This document shows, one piece after another, positions 33,134 to 41,043 of a DNA stretch of 64,000 nt. The number at the start of each line of letters is the position of its first letter. Positions within the stretch are counted from its first letter, which is position 1. Below the pieces are notes generated by a model, which was given only the letters and a program-made list of their open reading frames with translations, searched no databases and was not told the DNA's origin. The translations under genes and the position numbers were made by a program. The stretch is from Levilactobacillus andaensis (GTDB lineage: Bacteria > Bacillota > Bacilli > Lactobacillales > Lactobacillaceae), in the NCBI RefSeq assembly GCF_016861695.1, contig NZ_BOLP01000004.1, positions 186,001-250,000 on the forward strand, read 5' to 3'.

Positions 33134-33601
33134 TCAACTTTCGTAACGCAGATGGTTCAAAATAGAAATCAAGACGCGTGCCCGAATCTGCTGATCCAGG
33201 TCACGATCGCCAGTATTAATGGCGTCCTTATCGATTGCGGCCAAAATGATATTAACCTCTCGCCGGCTCACAGCTCCCGCCTCAAACAGGCTACGCACGA
33301 CCGCTAAACCGTCGTGCCGGGAGATGTGGTCGCCCACAGCCGTCACGAGAGAGTCAATAAAGTCTAAGTTGTCGAGGAGCTTTACCTTTTCAATGCGGAT
33401 ATAACCGCCGCCACCCCGTTTACTCTGGACCACGTAACCGTCCTGGATGGTAAAACGCGTCTTAATCACGTAATTGATCTGTGAAGGCACCACGTTAAAC
33501 TGGTCGGCAATTTCCGCTCTGCGGATCTCCACCTGCTGGGACTCAGCCAAAATCTGCTTAAGGTAAGACTCAATAATATCTGAAATATTTTGATTCTCCA
33601 T
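33134..33601 (-). CDS. ctsR: Class III heat-shock repressor CtsR
   Basis: Repressor of clp genes, 155 residues. The N-terminal winged helix-turn-helix includes AEIADQFNVVPSQINYVIKTRF, and the wing is the glycine loop RGGGGYIRI, which in Bacillus senses heat. The C-terminal dimerisation half ends LDQQIRARVLISILNHL. It is autoregulated: a CtsR operator overlaps its promoter. Without McsB, release probably relies on the thermosensing wing and ClpC-dependent turnover (inference). Confidence 0.97.
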   Translation of the reverse strand: MENQNISDIIESYLKQILAESQQVEIRRAEIADQFNVVPSQINYVIKTRFTIQDGYVVQSKRGGGGYIRIEKVKLLDNLDFIDSLVTAVGDHISRHDGLAVVRSLFEAGAVSRREVNIILAAIDKDAINTGDRDLDQQIRARVLISILNHLRYES

Positions 33602-33627
33602 TATCGTCCCCCCTTCAGTGCAGCTTT

Positions 33628-33675
33628 CTTGACTAATGTTGACTAATATTATACGAACTTCCAGTAAAAATGCAA
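33628..33675 (-). promoter_or_regulatory. ctsR-clpC promoter with CtsR operator
   Basis: Minus strand: -35 TTGCAT (33670-33675), 16-base spacer, -10 TATAAT (33648-33653), then the tandem heptads AGTCAAC-ATT-AGTCAAG (33628-33644). They match the CtsR box RGTCAAA-NAN-RGTCAAA closely and cover the start point. Confidence 0.85.
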
Positions 33676-33789
33676 CGGATTAGACCGCGTTTCTCTAAGA
33701 AGTTCTGGTAATCCATCATACCAAATAATCTTTGACCTTCCAAACAATTAGCGTGACATGATTACTATTCGCTTAAAATGCACCGTGAT

Positions 33790-33945
33790 TGTGGTAGCTG
33801 GCGTGCACTGCGGCTACTAGGGAGTTCACCTGCTGTACGGATGCTTACCGTCCTCATTGATTAGTTCATGCGACAAGTGATTAGATTGGCACACAGAGCG
33901 TCATTGACCACTTATGCCCTGGCTCGTTACAATTTGAAAGATTTT
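33790..33945. repeat. Degenerate copy of element A
   Basis: GCGGCTACTAGGGAGTTCACCTGCTGTACGGATGC resembles the left end of element A, but the right arm is not recognisable. It is probably a decayed copy. Confidence 0.4.
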
Positions 33946-34186
33946 GTTCCCAGCTTCGACTTAAACCTACTATAGGAAAGTCACACCGTCGATGACAGCA
34001 TCATTTTTAAACAGCAATCAGTTCTTCACCGATCACAATAGCCCTTAGACTCAATTCCATTTTAACCTATTATAATGGCTCGCTTCCATTAAGTTGACTT
34101 GCTTAGGGTTAGTGTTGACCAGTCTTCATGCCAACCATCTGACCGCGGGGATCTCCCGCCAAAGCCATCAGCCATTCTCAGGGCAG
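33946..34186. other. Gene-free stretch downstream of the tRNA cluster
   Basis: No coding frame, tRNA or clear hairpin beyond small palindromes. Confidence 0.5.
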
Positions 34187-34223
34187 AAAAAAAGAGAACC
34201 AATTCGTAATGAACTGATTCTCT
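34187..34223 (-). terminator. Intrinsic terminator of the tRNA cluster
   Basis: Minus strand AGAGAATCAGTT, loop, AATTGGTTCTCT (12 positions with G-U pairs) followed by TTTTTTT, about 35 bases after the last tRNA. Confidence 0.85.
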
Positions 34224-34256
34224 AACTTTATTATATGTAGTCTCGGGATAAAAAAA

Positions 34257-34330
34257 TCGGGAAGACAAGATTTGAACTTGCGACCCCCACGTCCCGAACG
34301 TGGTGCTCTACCAAGCTGAGCTACTTCCCG
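34257..34330 (-). tRNA. tRNA-Pro (CGG)
   Basis: Acceptor CGGGAAG/CTTCCCG with discriminator A. The anticodon loop TTCGGGA gives CGG. D- and T-arms fold normally. The 3' CCA is not encoded; a T-run follows. Its arms match the neighbouring tRNA-Pro(TGG), suggesting duplication. Confidence 0.93.
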
Positions 34331-34365
34331 AGATAGCCCGCTGGCGAACTGGTAACGCCAGTTAA

Positions 34366-34439
34366 TCGGGAAGACAGGATTCGAACCTGCGACCCCCTGG
34401 TCCCAAACCAGGTGCTCTACCAAGCTGAGCTACTTCCCG
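34366..34439 (-). tRNA. tRNA-Pro (TGG)
   Basis: Acceptor CGGGAAG/CTTCCCG; anticodon loop TTTGGGA gives TGG, which can read all four proline codons by wobble. CCA is not encoded. A small hairpin (CTGGCG/CGCCAG) separates it from tRNA-Pro(CGG). Confidence 0.95.
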
Positions 34440-34475
34440 AAAAAATTGCCCATAATTACTTATAAGCAACAAAAA

Positions 34476-34549
34476 TGCACCCAGTAGGAGTCGAACCTAC
34501 AACCTTCTGATTCGTAGTCAGACACTCTATCCAGTTGCGCTATGGGTGC
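34476..34549 (-). tRNA. tRNA-Arg (ACG)
   Basis: Acceptor GCACCCA/TGGGTGC, discriminator A; anticodon loop CTACGAA gives ACG, normally edited by TadA to inosine to read CGU, CGC and CGA. CCA is not encoded. Confidence 0.94.
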
Positions 34550-34566
34550 ATAATTATTAAGTTAAA

Positions 34567-34652
34567 TGCCGAGGACCGGGATCGAACCGGTACGGTCATC
34601 ACTGACCGCAGGATTTTAAGTCCTGTGCGTCTGCCAATTCCGCCACCCCGGC
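34567..34652 (-). tRNA. tRNA-Leu (TAA)
   Basis: Class II tRNA with a long variable arm, acceptor GCCGGGG/CCTCGGC, discriminator A; anticodon loop CTTAAAA gives TAA. CCA is not encoded. Confidence 0.95.
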
Positions 34653-34663
34653 AAAAGGGCAAA

Positions 34664-34735
34664 AGCGGAAGACGGGATTCGAACCCGCGACCCCCACCAT
34701 GGCAAGGTGATGTTCTACCACTGAACTACTTCCGC
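34664..34735 (-). tRNA. tRNA-Gly (GCC)
   Basis: Acceptor GCGGAAG/CTTCCGC with discriminator T, as usual for bacterial tRNA-Gly; anticodon loop TTGCCAT gives GCC. CCA is not encoded. Confidence 0.94.
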
Positions 34736-34763
34736 AAATTGGCTATTTGGTTTTTTGGAACCA

Positions 34764-34836
34764 TGCCGACTAGAGGATTCGAACCTCCGACCTCCTCATT
34801 ACTAGTGAGATGCTCTGCCAACTGAGCTAAGTCGGC
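34764..34836 (-). tRNA. tRNA-Thr (AGT)
   Basis: Acceptor GCCGACT/AGTCGGC, discriminator A; anticodon stem TCTCA/TGAGG with loop CTAGTAA gives AGT. An A at position 34 in tRNA-Thr is unusual in bacteria, which mostly use GGT. CCA is not encoded. Confidence 0.9.
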
Positions 34837-34872
34837 AAAATATTTTAACAATATTTTGCAATATTTGGTTAA

Positions 34873-34954
34873 TGCAGGTGAAGGGACTCGAACCCCCACG
34901 TCATAAGACACTAGAACCTAAATCTAGCGCGTCTGCCAGTTCCGCCACACCTGC
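34873..34954 (-). tRNA. tRNA-Leu (TAG)
   Basis: Class II tRNA, acceptor GCAGGTG/CACCTGC, discriminator A; anticodon loop TTTAGGT gives TAG. CCA is not encoded. Confidence 0.94.
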
Positions 34955-34991
34955 AACGTTGGCGAACTAACGCCAGGGACCTAGGTCCCAA

Positions 34992-35064
34992 TGGAGGATA
35001 CAGGGCTCGAACCTGTGACCCTCTGCTTGTAAGGCAGACGCTCTCCCAACTGAGCTAATCCTCC
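34992..35064 (-). tRNA. tRNA-Val (TAC)
   Basis: First gene of the cluster. Acceptor GGAGGAT/ATCCTCC, discriminator A; anticodon loop CTTACAA gives TAC. CCA is not encoded. Two small hairpins (TGGCG/CGCCA and GGGACC/GGTCCC) follow it, possibly processing signals. Confidence 0.95.
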
Positions 35065-35112
35065 ATATCATCCGAACTGAGAAACAACTCTCTCAATCGA
35101 AACAACTATTAT

Positions 35113-35141
35113 AATTTACCATGCCGACGAAAACTTGTCAA
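35113..35141 (-). promoter_or_regulatory. tRNA cluster promoter
   Basis: Minus strand TTGACA (35136-35141), 17-base spacer, TAAATT (35113-35118) with TG one base before. A/T-rich DNA lies further upstream and could act as an UP element. Confidence 0.65.
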
Positions 35142-35572
35142 CATCTTTTTTAAATTGTTTTGAATAAATATTCGTGAACTGAATAACTACTCTCGTAACA
35201 ACAAATAATATTGTATCGTATCCCCAGAAAAAAAGCTAGGCCTTTTTTGAATTTTTTTGCAAAAAGTTTTAAAAACTTGCTTATTCCGTTTAGAATTGCC
35301 TTCGCTACTGGCTTTGTTGGCCAAAAAAATTCGAATTCAAGGCGTAATATCTTCAAATACGACCGGCTACTCGTTCCTCATACAACGATGCATGCTGTCT
35401 GAATAAGCACGCATCACCGGAACAACCGTCAGAATGGCTGTTTATCCATTTATCCCTACCACCATCCCAATACCGTCTAATTTCCTTGCTCGCGACGTAA
35501 CCACCCTGCCCTAACCTTTTTCCCTACGTCACTTGCCGCCCACTACCGTCGCCAATCTAGCCCTGCACGCGA
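35142..35572. other. A/T-rich gene-free gap upstream of the tRNA cluster
   Basis: Contains A- and T-runs and a palindrome (CAAGTTTTTAAAACTTTTTGC on the minus strand, near 35261-35281). No convincing gene. Confidence 0.5.
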
Positions 35573-35573
35573 T

Positions 35574-35615
35574 AAAAAAGCCCCCACCAATGACGACTGT
35601 CATCAGTTGGAGCTT
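35574..35615 (-). terminator. Intrinsic terminator of serS
   Basis: Minus strand AGCTCCAACTGATGAC, loop, GTCATTGGTGGGGGCT then TTTTTTA, about 20 bases after the serS stop. Confidence 0.9.
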
Positions 35616-35633
35616 TCGCGTTTCAATTTTAGC

Positions 35634-36905
35634 TTACTTGGTGATCTTGGTGACGCCACCCATGTAAGGAACCAAGACTTCTGGGATGGTAACGGTGCCG
35701 TCTGCGTTTTGGTAGTTTTCCAAGATAGCAGCGACAGTCCGGCCAACGGCCAAACCAGAGCCGTTCAGTGCGTGGACGTATTGGAGCTTACCATTGTCGT
35801 CACGGTACTGGATGTGTGCCCGGCGAGCCTGGAAGTCCGTGGTGTTGGAACAGCTGGAGATTTCACGGTAAGTGTTCTGTTCTGGGAACCAGACCTCCAA
35901 ATCGTGCGTCATTGCGGCCGTAAAGCTCATATCGCTCGTGGTCAGGGTAATCACGTGGTATGCCAGGCCTAACTTCTGTAAGAGGTCCTCAGCGTGCTTA
36001 GTCAACGCTTCAAGTTCGTCCCATGAGTTTTCTGGCTTACAGAACTTGACCATTTCAACCTTGTTAAATTGGTGTAAACGAATCAAACCACGGGTATCGC
36101 GACCGGCACTCCCGGCTTCTGACCGGAATGCTGGCGTTAAGGCCGTGAACCAGACTGGCAGGTCCTCTTCTGGGATCACTTCGTCACGGTAGTAGTTGAC
36201 CAATGGTACTTCGGCCGTTGGGATCAACGTCATGTCTTCGTCACGTAATTGGTAAACGTCTTGCTTGAACTTAGGGAATTGGCCAGTCCCATACATGGAG
36301 TCGTCATTGACGATGTAAGGTGGCAGAACTTCCTTGAAGCCAGCCTTGGTGTTTTCATCCAGGAAAAAGTTGTAGACGGCCCGTTCCAGACGCGCACCCA
36401 ATCCTAAATAGTAGAGGTAACGGCTACCGGAAACCTTGGCACCAGCTTCGAAGTCCAAGATGCCTAAGTTTTCACCCAACTCATAGTGCGCCTTAGGGGT
36501 GAAGTCCATGTTAGGCTTTTCGCCCCACTTACGGAGTTCCACGCTACCATCTTCGGTCAAGCCAACGGGAACGTTGTCGTTAGGAATGTTTGGCAAGTGT
36601 GCCGCTGCATCGTGGACTTGTTCCTTTAAGGTATCGAGTTCCGTGTCGATGGTCTTGATATCGGCGCTCACCTGACGCATTTCGGTAATCTTGTCGTCAG
36701 CGTCTTTCTTGTCGCGCTTCAGTTGTGAAATTTCATCGGACACCGTGTTACGTTGGGCCTTCATGTTTTCACTCTTCACAATCAGGTCACGACGTTGCTT
36801 GTCTAAGGCCAACAAGCTGTCGATGTCGGCTGGGTCGACCCCACGTGTTGCTAATTTTTCCTTGATGAAATCTGGTTCGTTACGAATCAACTTTAAATCT
36901 AACAT
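35634..36905 (-). CDS. serS: Seryl-tRNA synthetase
   Basis: Class II synthetase that charges tRNA-Ser, 423 residues. The N-terminal coiled-coil arm (about 30-100) binds the long variable arm of tRNA-Ser. The catalytic core has [24 protein letters not shown] (motif 2) and [16 protein letters not shown] (motif 3). Start: ATG at 36905 with GGGAGA upstream; the longer open frame runs through the T-box leader and is not real. Regulated by a serine T-box. Confidence 0.97.
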   Translation of the reverse strand: MLDLKLIRNEPDFIKEKLATRGVDPADIDSLLALDKQRRDLIVKSENMKAQRNTVSDEISQLKRDKKDADDKITEMRQVSADIKTIDTELDTLKEQVHDAAAHLPNIPNDNVPVGLTEDGSVELRKWGEKPNMDFTPKAHYELGENLGILDFEAGAKVSGSRYLYYLGLGARLERAVYNFFLDENTKAGFKEVLPPYIVNDDSMYGTGQFPKFKQDVYQLRDEDMTLIPTAEVPLVNYYRDEVIPEEDLPVWFTALTPAFRSEAGSAGRDTRGLIRLHQFNKVEMVKFCKPENSWDELEALTKHAEDLLQKLGLAYHVITLTTSDMSFTAAMTHDLEVWFPEQNTYREISSCSNTTDFQARRAHIQYRDDNGKLQYVHALNGSGLAVGRTVAAILENYQNADGTVTIPEVLVPYMGGVTKITK

Positions 36906-36940
36906 ATGTCTGTTTCTCCCTTCGATTTCACGGATGATAC

Positions 36941-37155
36941 AAAAAAAGCCTCCGTCACATGGGACGAAGACCTTCGCGGTACCACCCAAGTTCGTAGCTA
37001 GTCTCCTAGTTACACCCTTGAACATGATAACGGTTTGCACCGTGCGGCATTACCCGCCCACTTCTTTAGTGCTGGAATGTTCGACGTCGCGGTTTGCAGC
37101 TTTCCCCGCTTCTCTGGCCGTCTACTGAATAGGCACCTCACGTGTTTACTAATTG
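36941..37155 (-). promoter_or_regulatory. Serine T-box riboswitch upstream of serS
   Basis: The minus strand carries a Stem I with CCAGAGA and GGGGAAAGCTGCAAACCGCG segments, and the hallmark T-box sequence GGGTGGTACCGCG (about 36975-36988), then a terminator hairpin GGTCTTCGTC/GACGGAGGC ending in T7 (36941-36947). The specifier is either TCC (37074-37076) or AGC (37071-37073), both serine. Uncharged tRNA-Ser would favour the antiterminator and raise serS. Confidence 0.93.
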
Positions 37156-37160
37156 GTCAT

Positions 37161-37189
37161 ATCATACCGCATTTTCACGGCGATGACAA
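37161..37189 (-). promoter_or_regulatory. serS promoter
   Basis: Minus strand TTGTCA (37184-37189), 17-base spacer, TATGAT (37161-37166), immediately before the T-box leader. Confidence 0.8.
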
Positions 37190-37192
37190 CGA

Positions 37193-37825
37193 CTAAAGTG
37201 ACGCAATCTTTTCATCGATCAAATGTAAAACTTCTTCACGCGCAGCTGGGTTTTCAACGAAGTCCAACTTGTCGCCGTCAATCTGCATCTTAGGTGACTT
37301 GTCGTAGGCGTTGTACCAGTTCACGTAACGTTGGTCGAGTTGTTGGTAGTATTCGTACAGACTTGGATCATGGTCGATCTGTTCGTATGACCGGCCACGC
37401 TTCTTGATCCGTTCCAACATCGTTTCAAAGGAGATGTTGATGTGGATCAATAAGTCTGGGTTCTTCTTGTGCGTGGCGTCGGGCAGTTCCTGCATCATGT
37501 TAGCCAACAGGGAGTCGTAGATATCAACTTCCGTGCTGGTGGCGCGGCCCAAGTCGGCGTTCAAATGAAAGAGCAAGGAGTCTTCAAAGATCGACCGATC
37601 CAAGACACTCTCATCGTCGGCGTTAGCGGCCTTGATGCTGTCCAAACGCTTGTTTAAAAAGTAGATTTGTAATAAGAAGGCATACTTTTGAGGATTTTGG
37701 TAGAACAACGGCAAAATTTTATTGTCATCGACTGATTCGTAAAAAGCTGGTTTGTGTAAATGTTCGGCTAACAAAGTGGTCAGACTCGTTTTGCCGGCGC
37801 CAATGGTTCCGGATAGTACAAGCAT
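37193..37825 (-). CDS. Deoxynucleoside kinase (dAK/dGK family)
   Basis: Phosphorylates deoxynucleosides for salvage, 210 residues. P-loop GTIGAGKTS at about 6-14, the DRSIFED motif with the catalytic-loop arginine, and the arginine-rich lid ERIKKRGRSYEQ are those of the bacterial deoxyadenosine/deoxyguanosine kinases. Lactobacilli often carry paired dAK and dGK genes; only one is here, so the base preference is open. AAAGGAG precedes the ATG. Confidence 0.9.
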   Translation of the reverse strand: MLVLSGTIGAGKTSLTTLLAEHLHKPAFYESVDDNKILPLFYQNPQKYAFLLQIYFLNKRLDSIKAANADDESVLDRSIFEDSLLFHLNADLGRATSTEVDIYDSLLANMMQELPDATHKKNPDLLIHINISFETMLERIKKRGRSYEQIDHDPSLYEYYQQLDQRYVNWYNAYDKSPKMQIDGDKLDFVENPAAREEVLHLIDEKIASL

Positions 37826-38030
37826 GCAATCTCTCCTTTAAATAACGACGTGCCGGTTATCCCGACACCACAACTGTTTTAATGGTTCCTACTAACCCAC
37901 TCAATTCACGACTGGGCCCGAAAAATTCAACACCACATATTGTACCAACCTCACTCACAAAAGACAATATGTTGTCCTAAATTCGGTCTGGCCGGTTTTC
38001 GTGATTTGGGTTGTTGACGGACAAGAAGCG

Positions 38031-38072
38031 GCGCCCGGTGGGGATTTCCCCGACCAGTCGCCGCCTCGATTT
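38031..38072 (-). terminator. Strong hairpin downstream of lysP
   Basis: GGCGGCGACTGGTCGGGG, loop AAAT, CCCCACCGGGCGCCGC. Only a short, broken T-run follows on the minus strand, so termination may be partial. Confidence 0.5.
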
Positions 38073-38119
38073 ATTTAAATTTTTCGTGTGCCCACACGTT
38101 TTTGTTTCGAGAAATATGA

Positions 38120-39625
38120 TTAATCGTTCGCAGTCGTCTTAGCTTCCTTTAACGTGCCGTCCTTGTGGACTGGTGCCACGTCAACTTCACTGAGTGGAAT
38201 TAACTTCGTGTGCTTCTTGATCTTGTAACCCACGTAAAGGATCAAGACTAATGGCACACTGATGTAGGTGATCAGGACTTGTTCCCAGTTACCTGAGAAG
38301 AAGGATTGTGGATCTTGACCCACGATGACCGCCACACACAAGATCAAGGCCAAGATAGGACCAATTGGGAACCACTTTGCATGGTAACTCAATTCAGATA
38401 ACTTGTGACCCTGCTTGATGAATGCCCGCCGGAACCGGTAGTGTGATAAAGCAATCCCGAACCAAGCAATGAATCCAGTCAACCCACTAGCAGCCACTAA
38501 CCACATGTAGATTTGAGGACCAGCAATACTGCTGACGAAGGTCAAAGCGGCAACGATTGTCGTTGCAAATAGGGCTGGGTAAGGAATCCCATTCTTCCCC
38601 GTCCGTTCGAACAGTTGTGGGGCGTAGCCTTCCTTAGACAGGGAGTACAGCATCCGCGTGGAAGCGTACATCCCAGAGTTAGCAGCGGAAATAACTGACG
38701 TCAAGATAACGGCGTTCATGACACTAGCGGCAGCGGCCAGGCCGGCACGTTGGAAGACCAGCGTGAAAGGACTGATGGCAATGTCACTAGCAGAAGAACC
38801 CAACAGATCCTTACTGGTGTAAGGCAATACGGCGGCGATAACAAAAATAGCTAAAATGTAGAATAAGATAATCCGCCAGAATACGGAATTGATGGCCTTG
38901 GGAACACTGTGTGCTGGATCTTCAGATTCACCAGCAGTAATCCCAACCAATTCAGTTCCTTGGAACGAGAACCCAGCAACCACGAAGACACTCAGGATTG
39001 CGGGGAAGCCACCAACAAATGGGGCCTTCTTGTAAGTAAAGTTTTCCAAGCCAGTGGCGTGACCACCCATGATTCCCACGATGACCATTAACCCAACGGC
39101 TAAGAAGACGAAGATCGTCACAACCTTGATCAAGGACATCCAGAATTCGGTTTCCCCGAAAGCTTGAACGGCCAAAGCATTGATCAAGAAGACGATGCCT
39201 AACGCAACAGCACTCCAGATCCAACCGGGAACGCCGGGTAACCAGAACTTCATGACCAAAGCAGCAGTTGAAATATCAACGGCCACAGTGATTGCCCAGT
39301 TAAACCAGTAGTTCCAGCCCATGGCAAATCCTAAAGCTGGATCAACGTACTTCGCGGAGTAAGCGGCAAATGACCCTGAGATTGGCATGTTCGTGGCCAT
39401 TTCACCTAGACTGGTCATCAGGAAGTAAACCATCAGACCCATGGCAACGTAAGCAGTCAGCGCACCACCAGGACCGGCAGTTGAAATTGCCGACCCACTA
39501 GCGACGAATAACCCCGTCCCGATACAGCCACCTAACGCGATCATTGAAACGTGTCGCGTCTTAAGTCCCCGCTTAACCTGATCAGAGGCCTCGCTGGTTG
39601 TTGCGTTTGTCATACTCTGTTCCAT
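38120..39625 (-). CDS. lysP: Lysine-specific amino acid permease
   Basis: An APC-superfamily proton symporter of 501 residues with twelve membrane helices. HVSMIALGGCIGTGLFVASGS is the helix-1 signature, and GWNYWFNWAITVAVDISTAA resembles E. coli LysP closely. It imports lysine. The assignment is supported independently by the lysine riboswitch in its leader. ATG at 39625 with AAGGAGG. Soluble tails at both ends are expected. Confidence 0.93.
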   Translation of the reverse strand: MEQSMTNATTSEASDQVKRGLKTRHVSMIALGGCIGTGLFVASGSAISTAGPGGALTAYVAMGLMVYFLMTSLGEMATNMPISGSFAAYSAKYVDPALGFAMGWNYWFNWAITVAVDISTAALVMKFWLPGVPGWIWSAVALGIVFLINALAVQAFGETEFWMSLIKVVTIFVFLAVGLMVIVGIMGGHATGLENFTYKKAPFVGGFPAILSVFVVAGFSFQGTELVGITAGESEDPAHSVPKAINSVFWRIILFYILAIFVIAAVLPYTSKDLLGSSASDIAISPFTLVFQRAGLAAAASVMNAVILTSVISAANSGMYASTRMLYSLSKEGYAPQLFERTGKNGIPYPALFATTIVAALTFVSSIAGPQIYMWLVAASGLTGFIAWFGIALSHYRFRRAFIKQGHKLSELSYHAKWFPIGPILALILCVAVIVGQDPQSFFSGNWEQVLITYISVPLVLILYVGYKIKKHTKLIPLSEVDVAPVHKDGTLKEAKTTAND

Positions 39626-39681
39626 AAATGTTTCCTCCTTCTTATTTTAGAAGGACTTCCTCGAAACGACCCAGTGAAACT

Positions 39682-39922
39682 AAAAAATCCCCTTCGCAAT
39701 AAAAGCCCGCGAAAGAGATTGGAAAGTTCATTATTCCAAGTCAATATCGTTGAAAGCGCCCCGCAACCCATATTTGGCTGCGACAGTCCCTGATCTGTTA
39801 AACCAGGACCCAACCTGTCCGCTATGTCCTCACGTCCAAGTTTCGGCGACCGCCCCTTTAACTTTCCCGCTCCGATGTGACCCATCTTAGGAAAGCGACT
39901 CTTGTTGGTCGCGCCTCTTCTA
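39682..39922 (-). promoter_or_regulatory. Lysine riboswitch (L-box)
   Basis: The minus-strand leader shows L-box elements: AAGAGGCGCGA near 39908-39921, GGGAAAG, AAGGGG and CGCCGAA around 39840-39872, then long P3-P5-like arms. It ends with the terminator AATCTCTTTCGC/GCGAAGGGGATT and six T (39682-39720). Lysine should promote termination and lower lysP. Confidence 0.92.
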
Positions 39923-39935
39923 TTCGATATAACGT

Positions 39936-39964
39936 AGTATACGCATGTCTTTTTCAGATTGCAA
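39936..39964 (-). promoter_or_regulatory. lysP promoter
   Basis: Minus strand TTGCAA (39959-39964), 17-base spacer, TATACT (39936-39941), just before the L-box. Confidence 0.75.
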
Positions 39965-40027
39965 CATTAAATTGCAATTAAAATCAATTATTTTCACTCA
40001 TGTTAGGTTAATCTTACAGATTGACCT

Positions 40028-40217
40028 AACATGTACCGCCTGCGGCTGCTAGGGATTCCGCCTGCCATGGGGACCGTTTCCAGCCTGGAAGCGGGCTTCC
40101 AACTCGTCTTGAAGCCCCGCCCAGACCGCGGGTCTCCAAGGCGTCCCAGTAGCCCATCGACCTAACAGCCTTGTCACGGCCGGCCCCATCCCTAGCCTCC
40201 TCCGGCTCAGTTAGGCC
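40028..40217. repeat. Dispersed palindromic element A, copy 2
   Basis: Left arm CTGCGGCTGCTAGGGATTCCGCCTG and right arm CATCCCTAGCCTCCTCCGG. Inner hairpins include CCAGCCTGGAAGC with GCTTCC. The insertion point lies between GACCTAACATG and GTTAGGCC, complementary flanks. It is longer than copy 1 because of extra sequence on the right side. Confidence 0.75.
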
Positions 40218-40405
40218 ATTACTATTGCTCGCGTCACCGCGTCTAATTTTCACAAAAGGCTGCCTAGTGTCATGTCAATGTTGAACGGGCTCTAGTGTTA
40301 CTACTGGTCATCTAGTGACACTAGCCATGCTAGAAATGAATGGCACTTCGAATCATACTAGCTCAGAACAATCCTTCTCACCATTCCATTAGTTGAGTTA
40401 ATCCC

Positions 40406-40936
40406 CTACGCTGGCTCAACCACCAGTCGGAATAGATACTGGGGAACTGGTGTCAGTCCCGCACCACCCGGCGCCATGAAGTGGTCATCGACCGTTTCGA
40501 AGCCTAATTTTTCTAGGACGCGGCGTGACCGTTTATTTTCTAATAGGCAGGTCGCCCAGACGATTTGTTCCGTTGTTTGGGCTTGGCTGACCAATCTTAG
40601 ACTCGCTTGGATGGCTTCGGGCATGACTCCCTGGCCCCAATCCACCGGGTCCAGAAAGTAGCCAATGTCATACTCCGGCTTGTCAGCCGCCAGGTCGTGG
40701 GCGTAATACAGGACCGTTCCCATGAAACGTGACGTGGACCGTTCCTCAATGGCAAAGGCATACGGACTTTGGCGGTCCGCCGTCAACCACTGTGCAACAT
40801 CGGCTGGCGTTGGTGTCACGTTGCCCCCGTTAGCTTCATTTAGGATGGGCATCATCATTAGCCGCTGATAATCCGGGAGATCACTTTCCGTTAACGGCCG
40901 TAACCGCAATCGCGCTGTTTCAATCACATTTTGCAT
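40406..40936 (-). CDS. GNAT acetyltransferase, RimJ/RimL type
   Basis: A 176-residue protein beginning MQNVIETARLRLRPLTESDLPDYQRL, typical of the RimL branch that acetylates protein N-termini or small amines. The acetyl-CoA site is the GQGVMPEAIQASLRL stretch after IGYFLDPVDW. The end of the fold, NKRSRRVLEKLGFETV, is normal. The substrate is unknown. Start at 40936, since the upstream TTG overlaps the AGAGG site. Confidence 0.85.
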   Translation of the reverse strand: MQNVIETARLRLRPLTESDLPDYQRLMMMPILNEANGGNVTPTPADVAQWLTADRQSPYAFAIEERSTSRFMGTVLYYAHDLAADKPEYDIGYFLDPVDWGQGVMPEAIQASLRLVSQAQTTEQIVWATCLLENKRSRRVLEKLGFETVDDHFMAPGGAGLTPVPQYLFRLVVEPA

Positions 40937-41043
40937 CCCTATTCCTCTTTTCAAACGGTTCTAAATTGGTATTTCGTTCAAAAGCATTTGGCCAAACACG
41001 TGGTACAATGAGTTTATTATAGCTTATTTGGGAGGTTTCACAC

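Noticed and set aside
34535-34825. Open frame across the tRNA cluster on the plus strand
   Set aside because: It runs antisense through four tRNA genes; phrases such as RDRTGT and RRDSNPRPP are known artefacts of translating tRNA genes.
35150-35402. Frames in the A/T-rich gap before the tRNA cluster
   Set aside because: Low-complexity Lys/Phe runs on both strands and no ribosome site.
36906-37040. N-terminal extension of serS
   Set aside because: It reads through the T-box and its terminator; the family N-terminus and ribosome site are at 36905.
39610-39885. Open frame in the lysP leader
   Set aside because: It lies within the L-box RNA, which explains the sequence fully.
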